Part shown: in pieces, positions 27,104 through 35,514 of the stretch | Position numbering within the stretch: position 1 is the stretch's first letter | Layout of the letters: the number at the start of each line of letters is the position of its first letter | Source of the DNA: DATBLY01 sp963705545 | GTDB taxonomy: Bacteria > Actinomycetota > UBA4738 > HRBIN12 | Direction of reading: 5' to 3' | NCBI GenBank assembly: GCA_963705545.1 | Contig: CAVPJX010000001.1 | Location: 806,001-870,000, forward strand | Length of the DNA stretch: 64,000 bases | Program-made: the position numbers and the translations under genes | Notes under the pieces: model-generated | What the model saw: the letters and a program-made list of their open reading frames with translations, nothing else | What the model was told of the DNA's origin: nothing | The model's database searches: none

Positions 27104-27670
27104 TCAATCGTCACGAGGGGTATTCACAGCATCGCCCGCAACGAGAGCGTGCAGATGCATGTCGTGCCATCCGTCGGCGTGGAGCAGCCCGCTCCGCATG
27201 GTGCCCTCGAGCGCGAACCCGGCCTGCTCCGCGACCCGGCAGGACGAAACATTGGCCACGGAGTGCTGGATTACAAGGCGATGGAGACCTAGGTCGTGGA
27301 GGGCCCAGCGTGCTACCTCGGCGGCTGCCCGCGTGGCGACGCCCTCGCCTCGGAAGTCCGGAAGCACCCAGTACGTCACTTGCCCGTAACCGAACTCGAG
27401 GTTCACCGTTCGGAGCGCGACTTGGCCCAGCAGGTCACCACTAGCGGCCGACGTGACCGCCCAGCTCCCATCCGTTTCCGCGTTCCACCGCTTTCGCCAT
27501 CCCGAGATCCACGAGCGGGCATCGTCCACCGTCGGGAGCTCACGCATGTGCCAATACTGGATCTCGGGGTCGGCGAAGGCGGCGCTTACCGCGGAGGCGT
27601 CGGTCAGCGACCAGGGACGCAGAGTCAGCTCGGACTCGGCATGAAGGACGGGTTGTTCGAGCTCTCGCAT
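27104..27670 (-). CDS. GNAT acetyltransferase, RimJ/RimL type
   Basis: A 188-residue GNAT protein. LTLRPWSLTDASAVSAAFADPEIQYW is the typical RimJ/RimL opening, and YWVLPDFRGEGVATRAAAEVARWAL contains the acetyl-CoA pyrophosphate loop. HRLVIQHSVANVSSCRVAEQAGFALEG is the C-terminal signature with the conserved Asn-x-x-S. It may acetylate an N-terminus or a small molecule. The ATG at 27670 lacks a clear ribosome site; upstream in-frame GTG codons are alternatives. It is flanked by motif copies 2 and 3. Confidence 0.83.
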   Translation of the reverse strand: MRELEQPVLHAESELTLRPWSLTDASAVSAAFADPEIQYWHMRELPTVDDARSWISGWRKRWNAETDGSWAVTSAASGDLLGQVALRTVNLEFGYGQVTYWVLPDFRGEGVATRAAAEVARWALHDLGLHRLVIQHSVANVSSCRVAEQAGFALEGTMRSGLLHADGWHDMHLHALVAGDAVNTPRDD

Positions 27671-27770
27671 GCGACCGACAGGCACCACGGGTGGAACGAG
27701 GCGGGGCACGCCCCATCGTAGACCGGAGCCTCGAACGGATCGTCTCGCGCCAACAAGCTGGGCGGCTGCC

Positions 27771-27788
27771 CGCGCTGGGGCGCGTGCC
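27771..27788 (+). repeat. Dispersed intergenic motif, copy 3
   Basis: CGCGCTGGGGCGCGTGCC, upstream of the GNAT gene. The following ~30 bases (through CCGTCACCGACGG to about 27818) are nearly identical to those after the copy at 39098, which makes these two a subgroup with a small CCGTC/GACGG hairpin. Confidence 0.6.
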
Positions 27789-27891
27789 GCCGCCGTCACC
27801 GACGGAACCCCCCTACTCGCCCTCTCGTTCGACCTGCCCACTCGGCCCACGAAGAAGTGAGCGACGATCGCGGGAGCCGTTGGTCACCACT

Positions 27892-28052
27892 CCTTGCTCA
27901 CATCTCGCTCACGACAGAGCGACACACGCGGGCACAGAACGACACCCGACGACATGGCACGACACGTGGAACTGGGATCCGTGCGTGGCGCGAGCAACCT
28001 TAGGATCCGGTGCCCGCAAGGGCGTGGGGGTTCGACTCCCCCCTCTCGCACC
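27892..28052 (+). repeat. Integration-site repeat R1 (tRNA-Leu 3' fragment plus ~105-bp arm)
   Basis: The last 54 bases equal the 3' part of tRNA-Leu. The preceding ~107 bases begin with TTGCTCAC twice, carry several CGACA(C) motifs, and align without gaps to 31312-31472, exactly 3420 bases away. Recurrent short motifs beside a core are what integrase arm sites look like. No 5' half of a tRNA is present, so it is not a tRNA gene. Confidence 0.8.
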
Positions 28053-28087
28053 TGCTCGAGGCCTCCGCAGGCATCTTTCTCGTGGGT

Positions 28088-31000
28088 ATGTCAAGAGCGG
28101 ATAATCCACGGATGGCCGACCTCGGCACGCCGGACGCGCCCCTAGGTGACGACGACCCGAGCGACACCCACATCCGCACGTTCCTGATCGCCGACGTTCG
28201 CGGGTACACGCTGTTCACGCAGGAGCGCGGCGACGAGGCCGCGGCCAAGCTCGCGGCCAGGTTCGCCGACATCGCGCGCGAAGGGGTCGAGGCGCGCGGC
28301 GGCACGCTGCTCGAGCTCCGTGGGGACGAAGCCCTGTGCGTGTTCTCCTCAACTCGGGAGGCGATCCGCGCCGCCGTCGACCTCCAGCAGCGGTTCGTCC
28401 AGGAGACGCTGGACGTCCCCGAGCTGCCGCTCACGGTGGGCATCGGCCTGGACGCGGGCGAGGCGGTCCCGGTCCAGGGCGGCTACCGGGGCGGAGCGCT
28501 GAACCTGGCCGCCCGGCTCTGCGGGCAGGCCCGTGCCGGCGAGATCCTCGCCTCGCGCGAGGTCACGCACCTCGCGCGACGGGTGGACGGCGTCCGGTAC
28601 GAGGACCGCGGTTCCCTGTCGCTGAAGGGGCTGGACGAACCCGTCGTGGTCGTGCGCGTCGTGCCCGAGGGCGAGGACCCCGTCGAGCGGCTGCGTCCCT
28701 TCGCACCGCCGCCTCCCGCCGCAACCCCGAAGCCCTCGCGGCGCTGGCCGGTCGTCGTGGGTCTCGCCGTCGTCCTGGCGCTCGTCGCCATCTCGATCCC
28801 CTTGCTCGGGTCCGGCGGCGGCGAGGCCGTTCAGGTCGGGACGAACTCGATCGCGCGGATGAATGCCGAGGACGGGAGTCTCGAGCTCGCCACGCAGCTG
28901 GGCCAGCGCCCTGGCGCCAGCGCGATCGGCTTCGGAAGCCTCTGGGTCGTCCATCCGGACCGCGGCACCGTGACACGTCTGGATCTGGAGGAGGGCTCGA
29001 TCGCCGACACGATCAGGGTCGGCTCCTCGCCCACTGGCGTGGCGGTCGGTGAGGGCTCGGTGTGGGTCACGAACGCCGGCGACGGCACGGTGAGCCGGAT
29101 CGATCCCGAATCCAACGAGGAGAGCGACACACTCGAGGCCGGCTCCAGGCCAACGGCGATCGCGGTCGGCGACGGCGCGCTGTGGGTTGGCGACGCGCTC
29201 CGCGCCGAGCTCCTCCGGGTGGATCCGCTCTCGGGCGAGATCCGAGCCGTGCCCCTCGCCGGCCAGCCTGCCGGCGTGCTCTTCACGCCCGAGGGCGTGT
29301 GGGTCTCGTACACCCCGGCCGAGGTCGCTCGTATCGACGCGACGGACCTGAGCCTCACGCTCACCCAGGACGTGGGCAACGGACCGACGGCGGTGCTCTC
29401 CGCCTTCGGCTCGATCTGGGTCGCGAACCACCTCGATAACACCGTCTCCCGTCTCGAGCCCTCCTCAGGGAGGGAGCGGGCGAAGGTCCAGGTCGGGGAG
29501 GGTCCTAACGCGCTCGTCGCCGCAGGGGGCTCCGTGTGGGTCGCGAACGAGTTCGACAGCTCGATCACGTCGATCGACCCCAGGACCGACTCGGGCGTGC
29601 CCGTTCCGATTGGTGGCGCGGCGGCTTCGCTCACGGCCGATGGCGGCGACGACCTGTGGCTCGCCGTCGGCGTTTCGGCCACCGAGCATCGCGGCGGGAC
29701 CCTGACCGTCTCCTCCAGCATCAAGATGCCGCGATCGTTGGACCCTGCAGTCGTCGTCTTCAACAACACGATCGAAGGGCAGATCCTCTCGGTCACGAAC
29801 GACGGGCTCCTGTCGTTCAAGAAGGCCGGCGGCGCCGACGGCACGACGCTGGTCCCGGACCTGGCCTCGGCCCTCCCCGATGTCTCCACGGACGGACTGA
29901 CCTATCGGTTCCCCATGCGCGTGGGGATCACGTACTCGAACGGAGACCCCGTGCGCCCCGAAGACTTCCGGCATGCCGTGGAGCGAACCATCGCGCTGAA
30001 CGCGGACACGGAGCTCGCCGCCGACATCGCGGTGCTGTACGGCGCGATCGACGGCGCGAACGCGTGCCGGAAGGACCCGCCCACGTGCGATCTGTCCGAA
30101 GCCATCGTCGCCGACGCCGAGGCCGTGACGTTCCATCTCGCGCGCCCGGATCCCGACCTGCAACTCAAGCTCGCGATGCCGTGGGCCTTCCCGGTCCCGC
30201 TCGCGACCCCGGTCCAGGACCAGGGTCTGGACCCGCTGCCCGCGACGGGACCGTACATGATCGCGGAGGCCGGAGCCGACGGCATCGACCTGGTGCGCAA
30301 CCCGGGGTTCCGCGAGTGGTCGGGCGCGGCTCAACCCGACGGCTTCGTGGACGCGGTCGCGTGGCGGTTCGACGAAGAGCCGGCGCCGGCATTCGATCGG
30401 CTCAGCGCGGGCGGGCTCGATTGGATGACCGAGCCGCCGCCGGAGGACCTGAGGTCGCTGCAAGCCGCCCATCCGGAGCAGGTCGTGCTCTGGCCGAATG
30501 CGTCCGCTGGCTTCATCGGACTCGACGTTCGAGCACCGCCGTTCGACGACGAGCGCGTGCGGCAGGCGCTGAACTACGCCATCGACCGCGACCACGTTCT
30601 CGAGTTGCAGGCCGGTCCAACGAGCTATCAGGCGACGTGCCAGATCCTGCCTCCGAACCTTCAGGGCTACGAGCCGTTCTGTCCGTACACCCTCGAGCCG
30701 GAAAGCGGTGTGTGGTCGGCCCCGGATCTCGACCGAGCGCGAGGCCTGATCGATGATGCCCATGCGGCCGGGGAGAAGGTCACGGTCTGGGTGACCGACG
30801 ATCCCGAGATCCCCGCCGACGCCGTCGATACCATGGCGTACGTCGTCGAGGTCCTGAACGAGCTCGGCCTGCGGGCGGACCTGACGACCATGCACGATGA
30901 GAACGAGTACTTCGACGCGATCCTCGCGGGCGAGGCGCAGGCGTACCTGAGCGGATGGGGTTCGATCTACCCGAGCGCGCACGATTTCATCGCCCCCCAG

Positions 31001-31264
31001 TTCCGGTGCGACGGGTTCTTCAACCTCTCGGGCCTGTGCAGCGATAGCCTCGATGAGGCGATCGGCGAGGCGCAGAGGCTCCAGGCGACCGATCCCGCGG
31101 CCGCCAACAGCGCGTGGATCGAGATCGAGCACCGACTGGTCGAGGACGCCATCTGGGTCCCGCTGACGAACCCCGTCTCCACGTATGCCTTCTCCTCCCG
31201 TACGGAGAACGTCCAGGTACACCCCCAGTGGGGGATCCTGCTCAGCCGCCTGTGGGTCCAGTAG
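28088..31264 (+). CDS. Receptor-like class III nucleotidyl cyclase - beta-propeller - SBP_bac_5 fusion
   Basis: A 1058-residue multidomain protein. Residues ~27-205 are a class III adenylate/guanylate cyclase (FLIADVRGYTLFTQERG with a metal Asp, ELRGDEALCVF with the second, GGALNLAARL). A Pro-rich stretch and one transmembrane helix (about 221-240) follow. Next comes an NHL/YVTN-like propeller (~275-530) made of repeats such as SVWVTNAGDGTVSRIDP and SIWVANHLDNTVSRLEP. From 535 to the end is an oligopeptide/dipeptide-binding protein domain (GGTLTVSSS, VRPEDFRHAVERTI, FDDERVRQALNYAIDRDHVL). The catalytic part should be cytoplasmic and the binding domains outside, so it probably makes cNMP in response to a bound ligand. 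It starts 35 bases after R1 and ends before R2. Confidence 0.85.
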   Translation: MSRADNPRMADLGTPDAPLGDDDPSDTHIRTFLIADVRGYTLFTQERGDEAAAKLAARFADIAREGVEARGGTLLELRGDEALCVFSSTREAIRAAVDLQQRFVQETLDVPELPLTVGIGLDAGEAVPVQGGYRGGALNLAARLCGQARAGEILASREVTHLARRVDGVRYEDRGSLSLKGLDEPVVVVRVVPEGEDPVERLRPFAPPPPAATPKPSRRWPVVVGLAVVLALVAISIPLLGSGGGEAVQVGTNSIARMNAEDGSLELATQLGQRPGASAIGFGSLWVVHPDRGTVTRLDLEEGSIADTIRVGSSPTGVAVGEGSVWVTNAGDGTVSRIDPESNEESDTLEAGSRPTAIAVGDGALWVGDALRAELLRVDPLSGEIRAVPLAGQPAGVLFTPEGVWVSYTPAEVARIDATDLSLTLTQDVGNGPTAVLSAFGSIWVANHLDNTVSRLEPSSGRERAKVQVGEGPNALVAAGGSVWVANEFDSSITSIDPRTDSGVPVPIGGAAASLTADGGDDLWLAVGVSATEHRGGTLTVSSSIKMPRSLDPAVVVFNNTIEGQILSVTNDGLLSFKKAGGADGTTLVPDLASALPDVSTDGLTYRFPMRVGITYSNGDPVRPEDFRHAVERTIALNADTELAADIAVLYGAIDGANACRKDPPTCDLSEAIVADAEAVTFHLARPDPDLQLKLAMPWAFPVPLATPVQDQGLDPLPATGPYMIAEAGADGIDLVRNPGFREWSGAAQPDGFVDAVAWRFDEEPAPAFDRLSAGGLDWMTEPPPEDLRSLQAAHPEQVVLWPNASAGFIGLDVRAPPFDDERVRQALNYAIDRDHVLELQAGPTSYQATCQILPPNLQGYEPFCPYTLEPESGVWSAPDLDRARGLIDDAHAAGEKVTVWVTDDPEIPADAVDTMAYVVEVLNELGLRADLTTMHDENEYFDAILAGEAQAYLSGWGSIYPSAHDFIAPQFRCDGFFNLSGLCSDSLDEAIGEAQRLQATDPAAANSAWIEIEHRLVEDAIWVPLTNPVSTYAFSSRTENVQVHPQWGILLSRLWVQ

Positions 31265-31311
31265 CCGGACGGCTCCAAGACGTCATCCGTTGCCCCCTCG
31301 CGGTTCTGACC

Positions 31312-31472
31312 TCTTGCTCACGCCTTGCTCACGACGGAACCACGCCCGCGGGCACCGAGCGACACGAGATGACACGGGACGACGTGTGGAACGCAGATCC
31401 GTGCGTGGCGCGAGCAACCTTAGGATCCGGTGCCCGAAAGGGCGTGGGGGTTCGACTCCCCCCTCTCGCACC
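31312..31472 (+). repeat. Integration-site repeat R2 (tRNA-Leu 3' fragment plus arm)
   Basis: The third copy of the tRNA-Leu 3' segment (31419-31472, one mismatch at GCCCGAAAG), with the same layout as R1: doubled TTGCTCAC, CGACAC-type motifs, then the shared GATCCGTGCGTGGCGCGAGC before the tRNA part. R1 and R2 bracket the cyclase receptor gene as a 3.4-kb unit. Confidence 0.8.
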
Positions 31473-31540
31473 ACCTCCGGCCTGCGGATCGTCTTCTTCG
31501 CTGACGGCCTCAGATCGAGTGCTACCGGACCCCCGTGTGC

Positions 31541-31855
31541 TCAGGCGTCCTTCGCAGCGTCGGTGGCTTTCGTGGCGGCGCCCTTCGCAGCGTCGGTGGC
31601 TTTCGTGGCGGCGCCCTTCGCTGCCTCGGTGGCTTTCGTGGCGGCGCCCTTCGCAGCCTCGGTGGCTTTCGTGGCGGCGCCCTTCGCAGCGTCGGTGGCT
31701 TTCGTGGCGGCGTCCTTCGCCGTCTGCGCGTACGAGTCATCGGCGGCAAGCGGGTCCCATCCATCGACGCCCGAGCCCGACCGTCTCCTCGAGATGACGG
31801 CGATGGCGGCGATCACACCACCCAGGATCAGTAGCCCGATCAGGACTCTTCTCAT
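31541..31855 (-). CDS. Membrane-anchored LEA-like 11-residue repeat protein
   Basis: A 104-residue protein: one N-terminal transmembrane helix (VLIGLLILGGVIAAIAVIS), a short linker, then tandem copies of an 11-residue Ala/Lys/Thr unit (AATKATDAAKG and variants with E for D). Such 11-mers form amphipathic helices in LEA group 3 desiccation-protection proteins and in some lipid-binding proteins. The ATG at 31855 has AGGAGGG five bases upstream. It lies beside R2. A protective role on the membrane surface is an inference. Confidence 0.75.
   Translation of the reverse strand: MRRVLIGLLILGGVIAAIAVISRRRSGSGVDGWDPLAADDSYAQTAKDAATKATDAAKGAATKATEAAKGAATKATEAAKGAATKATDAAKGAATKATDAAKDA
31550..31714 (+). 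repeat. Five 33-bp tandem repeats inside the LEA-like gene
   Basis: Five near-identical 33-base units encode the 11-residue protein repeats. Copies differ mainly at one codon (GCGTCG versus GCCTCG). Near-identity at DNA level implies recent expansion and a capacity for length change by slippage. Confidence 0.9.
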
Positions 31856-31930
31856 CGTCACCCTCCTGCCTGCGGCCCGATCAGCCTAACTTCATCGGGG
31901 GTCCGAAAGCCACTCGGCCCCTGCCGCCCG

Positions 31931-31951
31931 CGCCGGGGCCCGTGGCAAGTT
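31931..31951 (+). repeat. Dispersed intergenic motif, copy 4
   Basis: Positions 31931-31951 read CGCCGGGGCCCGTGGCAAG and then TT, between the LEA-like and hydrolase-cyclase genes. It belongs to the subgroup continuing CAAGT (also 35351 and 37999). TGGCA here pairs with TGCCA ten bases on, giving a small hairpin. Confidence 0.55.
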
Positions 31952-32011
31952 CCTGCCACTGACCCTCCTGCCGGTTCTCCTAGCTCCACGAGGCCAGCTG
32001 CGAAGCGAGAT

Positions 32012-33349
32012 CTATGCCTCTGCGCCCACGGCACGGTAGAGATGCCAGCGGTCGGGGACCCCCTTCAACTCGTGCTCACCGGCGTCCTCGAACGTGAGGT
32101 CTGAGCCAACGACGAGGTCCTTCACGGTTTGAGAAACGAGGACTTCGGTGGCGTCGGCCTGGGCCGCGATCCTGGCCCCGATGTGCACGGCCAAGCCTCC
32201 GAGATCCGCTCCCCGCACTTCCACCTCCCCCGTGTGGACGCCGGCGCGGATGTGCACCCCTCGCGACGGCATCGCCTCCACCATCGAGAGAGCGCACCGA
32301 ACCGCAGCGATCGGACGGTCGAACGCCGCGAAGAACCCGTCCCCGGTGGTCGAGATCTCCCGACCGCCGAAGCGCTGGAGCTCGCCCCGGCCGACCTCGT
32401 TGTGTTGGTCGAGGACGTCTCTCCATCGGCGGTCGCCCATCTGGGCCGCGAGCGTCGTCGAGTTCACGATGTCCGTGAACACCAGCGTCGTGAGGACCCG
32501 ATCGGGGTCTGCCCCCGTCCGCGCGCCGGTGAGGAACTCCTCGACCTCATCGAGCAGTCCGTCGATGCCCTCCGAGAACGCGAGGTGGTCGGTGCCAGGC
32601 AGTTCGACGAATCTCGCTCCCTCGATCGCAGCGGCGGCCTCGCGGGACTGCTCCACTGGCACGATCCGGTTCCCACTTCGGTTGAGCACGAGCGTGGGCG
32701 TTCGGACCGAGGGCAGGATATCGCCGACGTCAGCCTCCATCGTCTGGCGGTAGTAGTGCCCGAACGCCCCTGGGCGGACGGAGAAGCGCTGGAGGCGTGC
32801 AAGCTGTCGGTCGAAGCGTTCGTCATCGGCGCGACTCGGGGCGAGAAGTTCCACACCACTGTCGTCCGTTACGGCGCTGGCCTCGATCATCGCGATCACC
32901 TCGTCGATCGATCCCATGGGCGATCCTGCCGCTAGCGTGTGGGCCCGCGTGAACGTGAACAGCACGAGCGACCGGCAGAGCTCAGGATGGCTCGCCGCGA
33001 GCAGCACCGCGATGATCGTGCCGTCGTTGAGACCGATCACGGCGGCTCCCCTGGACCCCGCAGCCTTCAACACCGCGACGGCGTCGCCCACCTGCGTCTG
33101 AAGGTCCGGGAGTTGATCGAGGGGCACCGGATCGGAGAGGCCGGTGCCCCTGCGGTCGAAGTGGATCAGGCGACCGAACGAGCTGAGTCGTCGGAGGAAG
33201 CGAGCGAAATCAGGGAAGTCCCACACCGCCTCGACGTGATGCACCCACGTGTCGACGAGCAGCAGATCCAGATCACCCTCGCCGACGACCTGGTAAGCCA
33301 AGTTCACATCGCCGTTTCGAGCGTACTGGGTCCGCGGCACCTCCCTCAC
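32012..33349 (-). CDS. Alpha/beta-hydrolase - class III cyclase fusion with a degenerate nucleophile site
   Basis: A 445-residue protein from GTG 33349 (GTG 33340 is an alternative). The N-terminal ~270 residues are an alpha/beta hydrolase (HFDRRGTGLSD; late His in LPGTDHLAF), but the nucleophile elbow reads VIGLNDGTI where its paralogues have G-x-S-E-G-G, so the catalytic Ser is missing. The C-terminal ~170 residues are a class III cyclase with metal residues in LVFTDIVNST and TTGDGFFAAF, and the usual ending LKGVPDRWHLYRAV. It could be a ligand-sensing pseudo-hydrolase that controls cyclase output. Flanked by motif copies 4 and 5. Confidence 0.85.
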   Translation of the reverse strand: MREVPRTQYARNGDVNLAYQVVGEGDLDLLLVDTWVHHVEAVWDFPDFARFLRRLSSFGRLIHFDRRGTGLSDPVPLDQLPDLQTQVGDAVAVLKAAGSRGAAVIGLNDGTIIAVLLAASHPELCRSLVLFTFTRAHTLAAGSPMGSIDEVIAMIEASAVTDDSGVELLAPSRADDERFDRQLARLQRFSVRPGAFGHYYRQTMEADVGDILPSVRTPTLVLNRSGNRIVPVEQSREAAAAIEGARFVELPGTDHLAFSEGIDGLLDEVEEFLTGARTGADPDRVLTTLVFTDIVNSTTLAAQMGDRRWRDVLDQHNEVGRGELQRFGGREISTTGDGFFAAFDRPIAAVRCALSMVEAMPSRGVHIRAGVHTGEVEVRGADLGGLAVHIGARIAAQADATEVLVSQTVKDLVVGSDLTFEDAGEHELKGVPDRWHLYRAVGAEA

Positions 33350-33460
33350 GAGACACGATGGTAGATCGACCGGTGGATGTGGTCGAGGTCCCACGCGACC
33401 CCATGGAGAAAGACCTTCGCGTACCAGGCGAACGACCCGGTCCGTGGACGAGGAAGCGCG

Positions 33461-33480
33461 CGCCAGGCGCGTGGCCTTTA
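33461..33480 (+). repeat. Dispersed intergenic motif, copy 5
   Basis: CGCCAGGCGCGTGGCCTTTA, in the 276-base gap between the divergent hydrolase-cyclase genes. It has one base fewer in the G run than the consensus and belongs to the CCTTT subgroup. The gap holds nothing else recognised. Confidence 0.5.
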
Positions 33481-33625
33481 CATAGCTCTAGCTCTCTTCC
33501 ACCGCCCTCCCGCTCCTCGTACACACCGTCGGGTCCATTCACGATGACCTCGGTGGTTGGGACGACGCTTCTCTGCTCCGGGACGCCCAGTTGCGGCACC
33601 GTCCCATCCGGGGAAGGATTCGAGC

Positions 33626-34985
33626 GTGGACATCCCCGAGACCCGTTACGCGAAGACCGCAGATGGTGTTCACATCGCGTACCAGACGGTGGGCACCGGT
33701 CCGGTCGATATCGCCTTCGTGATGGGCTGGACCACCCACATCGAGCTGATGTGGAAAGAGCCGACGCTCGCGCGATTCCTCTCCCGGCTGGCAGCGTTCT
33801 CACGGTTGATCCTCTTCGACAAGCGCGGTACGGGACTCTCCGACCGCGTGCCCGACGATCGGCTCCCGTCTCTCGAGGTCCGGATGGATGACGCGAGAGC
33901 TGTCATGGACGCGGTCGGCTCAGAGCGCGCCATCGTGATGGGCTTCTCGGAGGGTGGTCCGATGGCCACGCTGTTTGCCGCGACGTATCCGGAGCGGACC
34001 ATCGCGCTTGTCCTGTTCGGGACCAGCGCATGCTGGAGACCGACGATCGACTACCCGTTCCCTGTACCCACCGACGAGCAGCATGAGCGCTACGTCGAGG
34101 AGATCGAACAGATGTGGGGTACGCGGGAGTTCGCGGCGCAAGAATTACGAGACTGGGCCGCGCCCACGCTTGCGAACGATGACTACACGATCGGTTGGCT
34201 CGCGGACTACCTTCGTCACGCCGCGAGCCCCGGAGCTGCGATCGCGCTCGAGCGGATGAACCGCGGGATCGATATCCGCCCGGCGCTGCCGGCGATCCAC
34301 GTCCCGACGCTCGTGCTCGCCCGCGACGGCGACCTCATCTTCACCGCCGAGGAGACGAAGTGGATGGCGGATCAGATCCACGGCGCACGCTTCGTCTCGT
34401 TCCCCGGCGTCGACCACTTCTTCTGGGCAGGGAACCAGGACGAGCTGCTCGTCGAGATCGAGCGGTTCGTGGCGGAGGTCGGCGACGAGGAGACCGACCT
34501 CGATCGCGTGCTCGCGACGGTGATGTTCACCGACATCGTCGGGTCGACGGCGAAGGCCGCGGAGCTCGGTGACCGCGGCTGGGGCGATCTCGTCGATCGT
34601 CATCACGGCGCCGTCCGAGCGCTCCTCGGCCGGTTCCGCGGGACCGAGGTCGACACGGCTGGCGATGGGTTCTTCGCCACGTTCGACGGCCCCGCGCGCG
34701 GCGTCCGGTGCGCACAGGCGATCTGCGAAGCGGTTCGAGACTTCGGGCTCGAGATACGCGGCGGGGTGCACACGGGCGAGGTCGAGACGATCGGCGGCAA
34801 GATCGGAGGGATCGCCGTGAGATGTCGGCGCGAGGATCGCGGCGCTTGCGACCCCGTCCGAGGTTCTGGTCTCTCAAACGGTCAGAGACCTGGTTTCGGG
34901 TTCCGGCCTCAGCTTCGAGGACGCCGGCGAGCACGAGCTGAAGGGCGTCCCCGACCGCTGGCACCTGTACCGGGTGGTGAAGTAG
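33626..34985 (+). CDS. Alpha/beta-hydrolase - class III cyclase fusion (one frameshift)
   Basis: About 453 residues after correction. Hydrolase part: LFDKRGTGLSD oxyanion region, nucleophile elbow VMGFSEGGPMA with Ser, catalytic-His candidate in FPGVDHFFWAG. Cyclase part: TVMFTDIVGSTAKAAELGD and TAGDGFFATFDG carry the two metal Asp. At about 34820 the frame shifts by one extra base; beyond it the sequence reads VGARIAALATPSEVLVSQT and ends in LKGVPDRWHLYRVVK at 34985. GTG 33626 has GGGAAGGA seven bases upstream. It is a close paralogue of 39174-40526. Confidence 0.83.
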
Positions 34986-35514
34986 GTCACTTCACGCAGG
35001 TGATCTCGGTGATCGCGACGGCCCTCTTCGCTTTCGGGGGCTCCCGGTTGCGTATGCGTTCGCTGGCTTGGGCTCTCGAGCGTCGGAGAATGACCTGCAG
35101 GCGAGGCGAGCATCCTGGCCAGCGTCCTTGTTCCACAGCCGACCCAGGAAGACCGGGATGAAGACGTGGCTGCCGACCGGATGCTGCAGGCCGAGCTCGT
35201 CGAGATCAAGGAGGAGCTGGCCGCGCTCCGGAGATCGCTTTCAGCCGGTGATCCGGATCCGCCAGGAACGTAACGCGGACCAGGGCGATCGCCGCTCAAG
35301 AACGCCTCGACGGCTCCAGCCGTCCGGACTTCACGGCGTCAGCAGCGGCTCACACGGGGCGTGACAAGTCATGACGCTTGACTACGGCACCCTCTGAGCC
35401 CGTGGACAACGCTCCCAATCCGTACACCACGAGGGGGACAACCAACAGTTCCGCCAGGGAGGCAAGCCTCGCCTGTCGGCAACGCCCCTGTCCAAGGACC
35501 GCTATCTTCGGCCA
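34986..35514. other. 529-base gap with motif copy 6 and a possible tiny coiled-coil ORF
   Basis: No convincing gene. A short frame at 35166-35273 on the plus strand (GTG start) reads VAADRMLQAELVEIKEELAA and then a short Ser/Pro tail, a coiled-coil-like remnant of about 35 residues without a ribosome site. Motif copy 6 (CACACGGGGCGTGACAAGTC, two bases shorter in the core) is at 35351-35370. Confidence 0.4.
35351..35370 (+). repeat. Dispersed intergenic motif, copy 6 (shortened core)
   Basis: CACACGGGGCGTGACAAGTC matches the CAAGT subgroup but lacks two bases (GC) of the GCGCGTG core. It occupies the expected place between two genes. Confidence 0.4.

Larger units (their letters stand above)
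27671..28087. other. 417-base intergenic gap holding motif copy 3 and an att repeat
   Basis: No gene is seen here. It contains the dispersed motif at 27771-27788 and the 161-base attachment-type repeat at 27892-28052. Thus one gap holds both kinds of recombination-like sequence, directly before the cyclase receptor gene. Confidence 0.6.

Noticed and set aside
27999..28052. Second tRNA-Leu gene
   Set aside because: Only the 3' part from the anticodon loop is present; no 5' acceptor arm or D arm precedes it. The same holds for 31419-31472.
31550..31714. CRISPR-like array of five repeats
   Set aside because: The 33-bp units are contiguous without spacers and encode an in-frame protein repeat.
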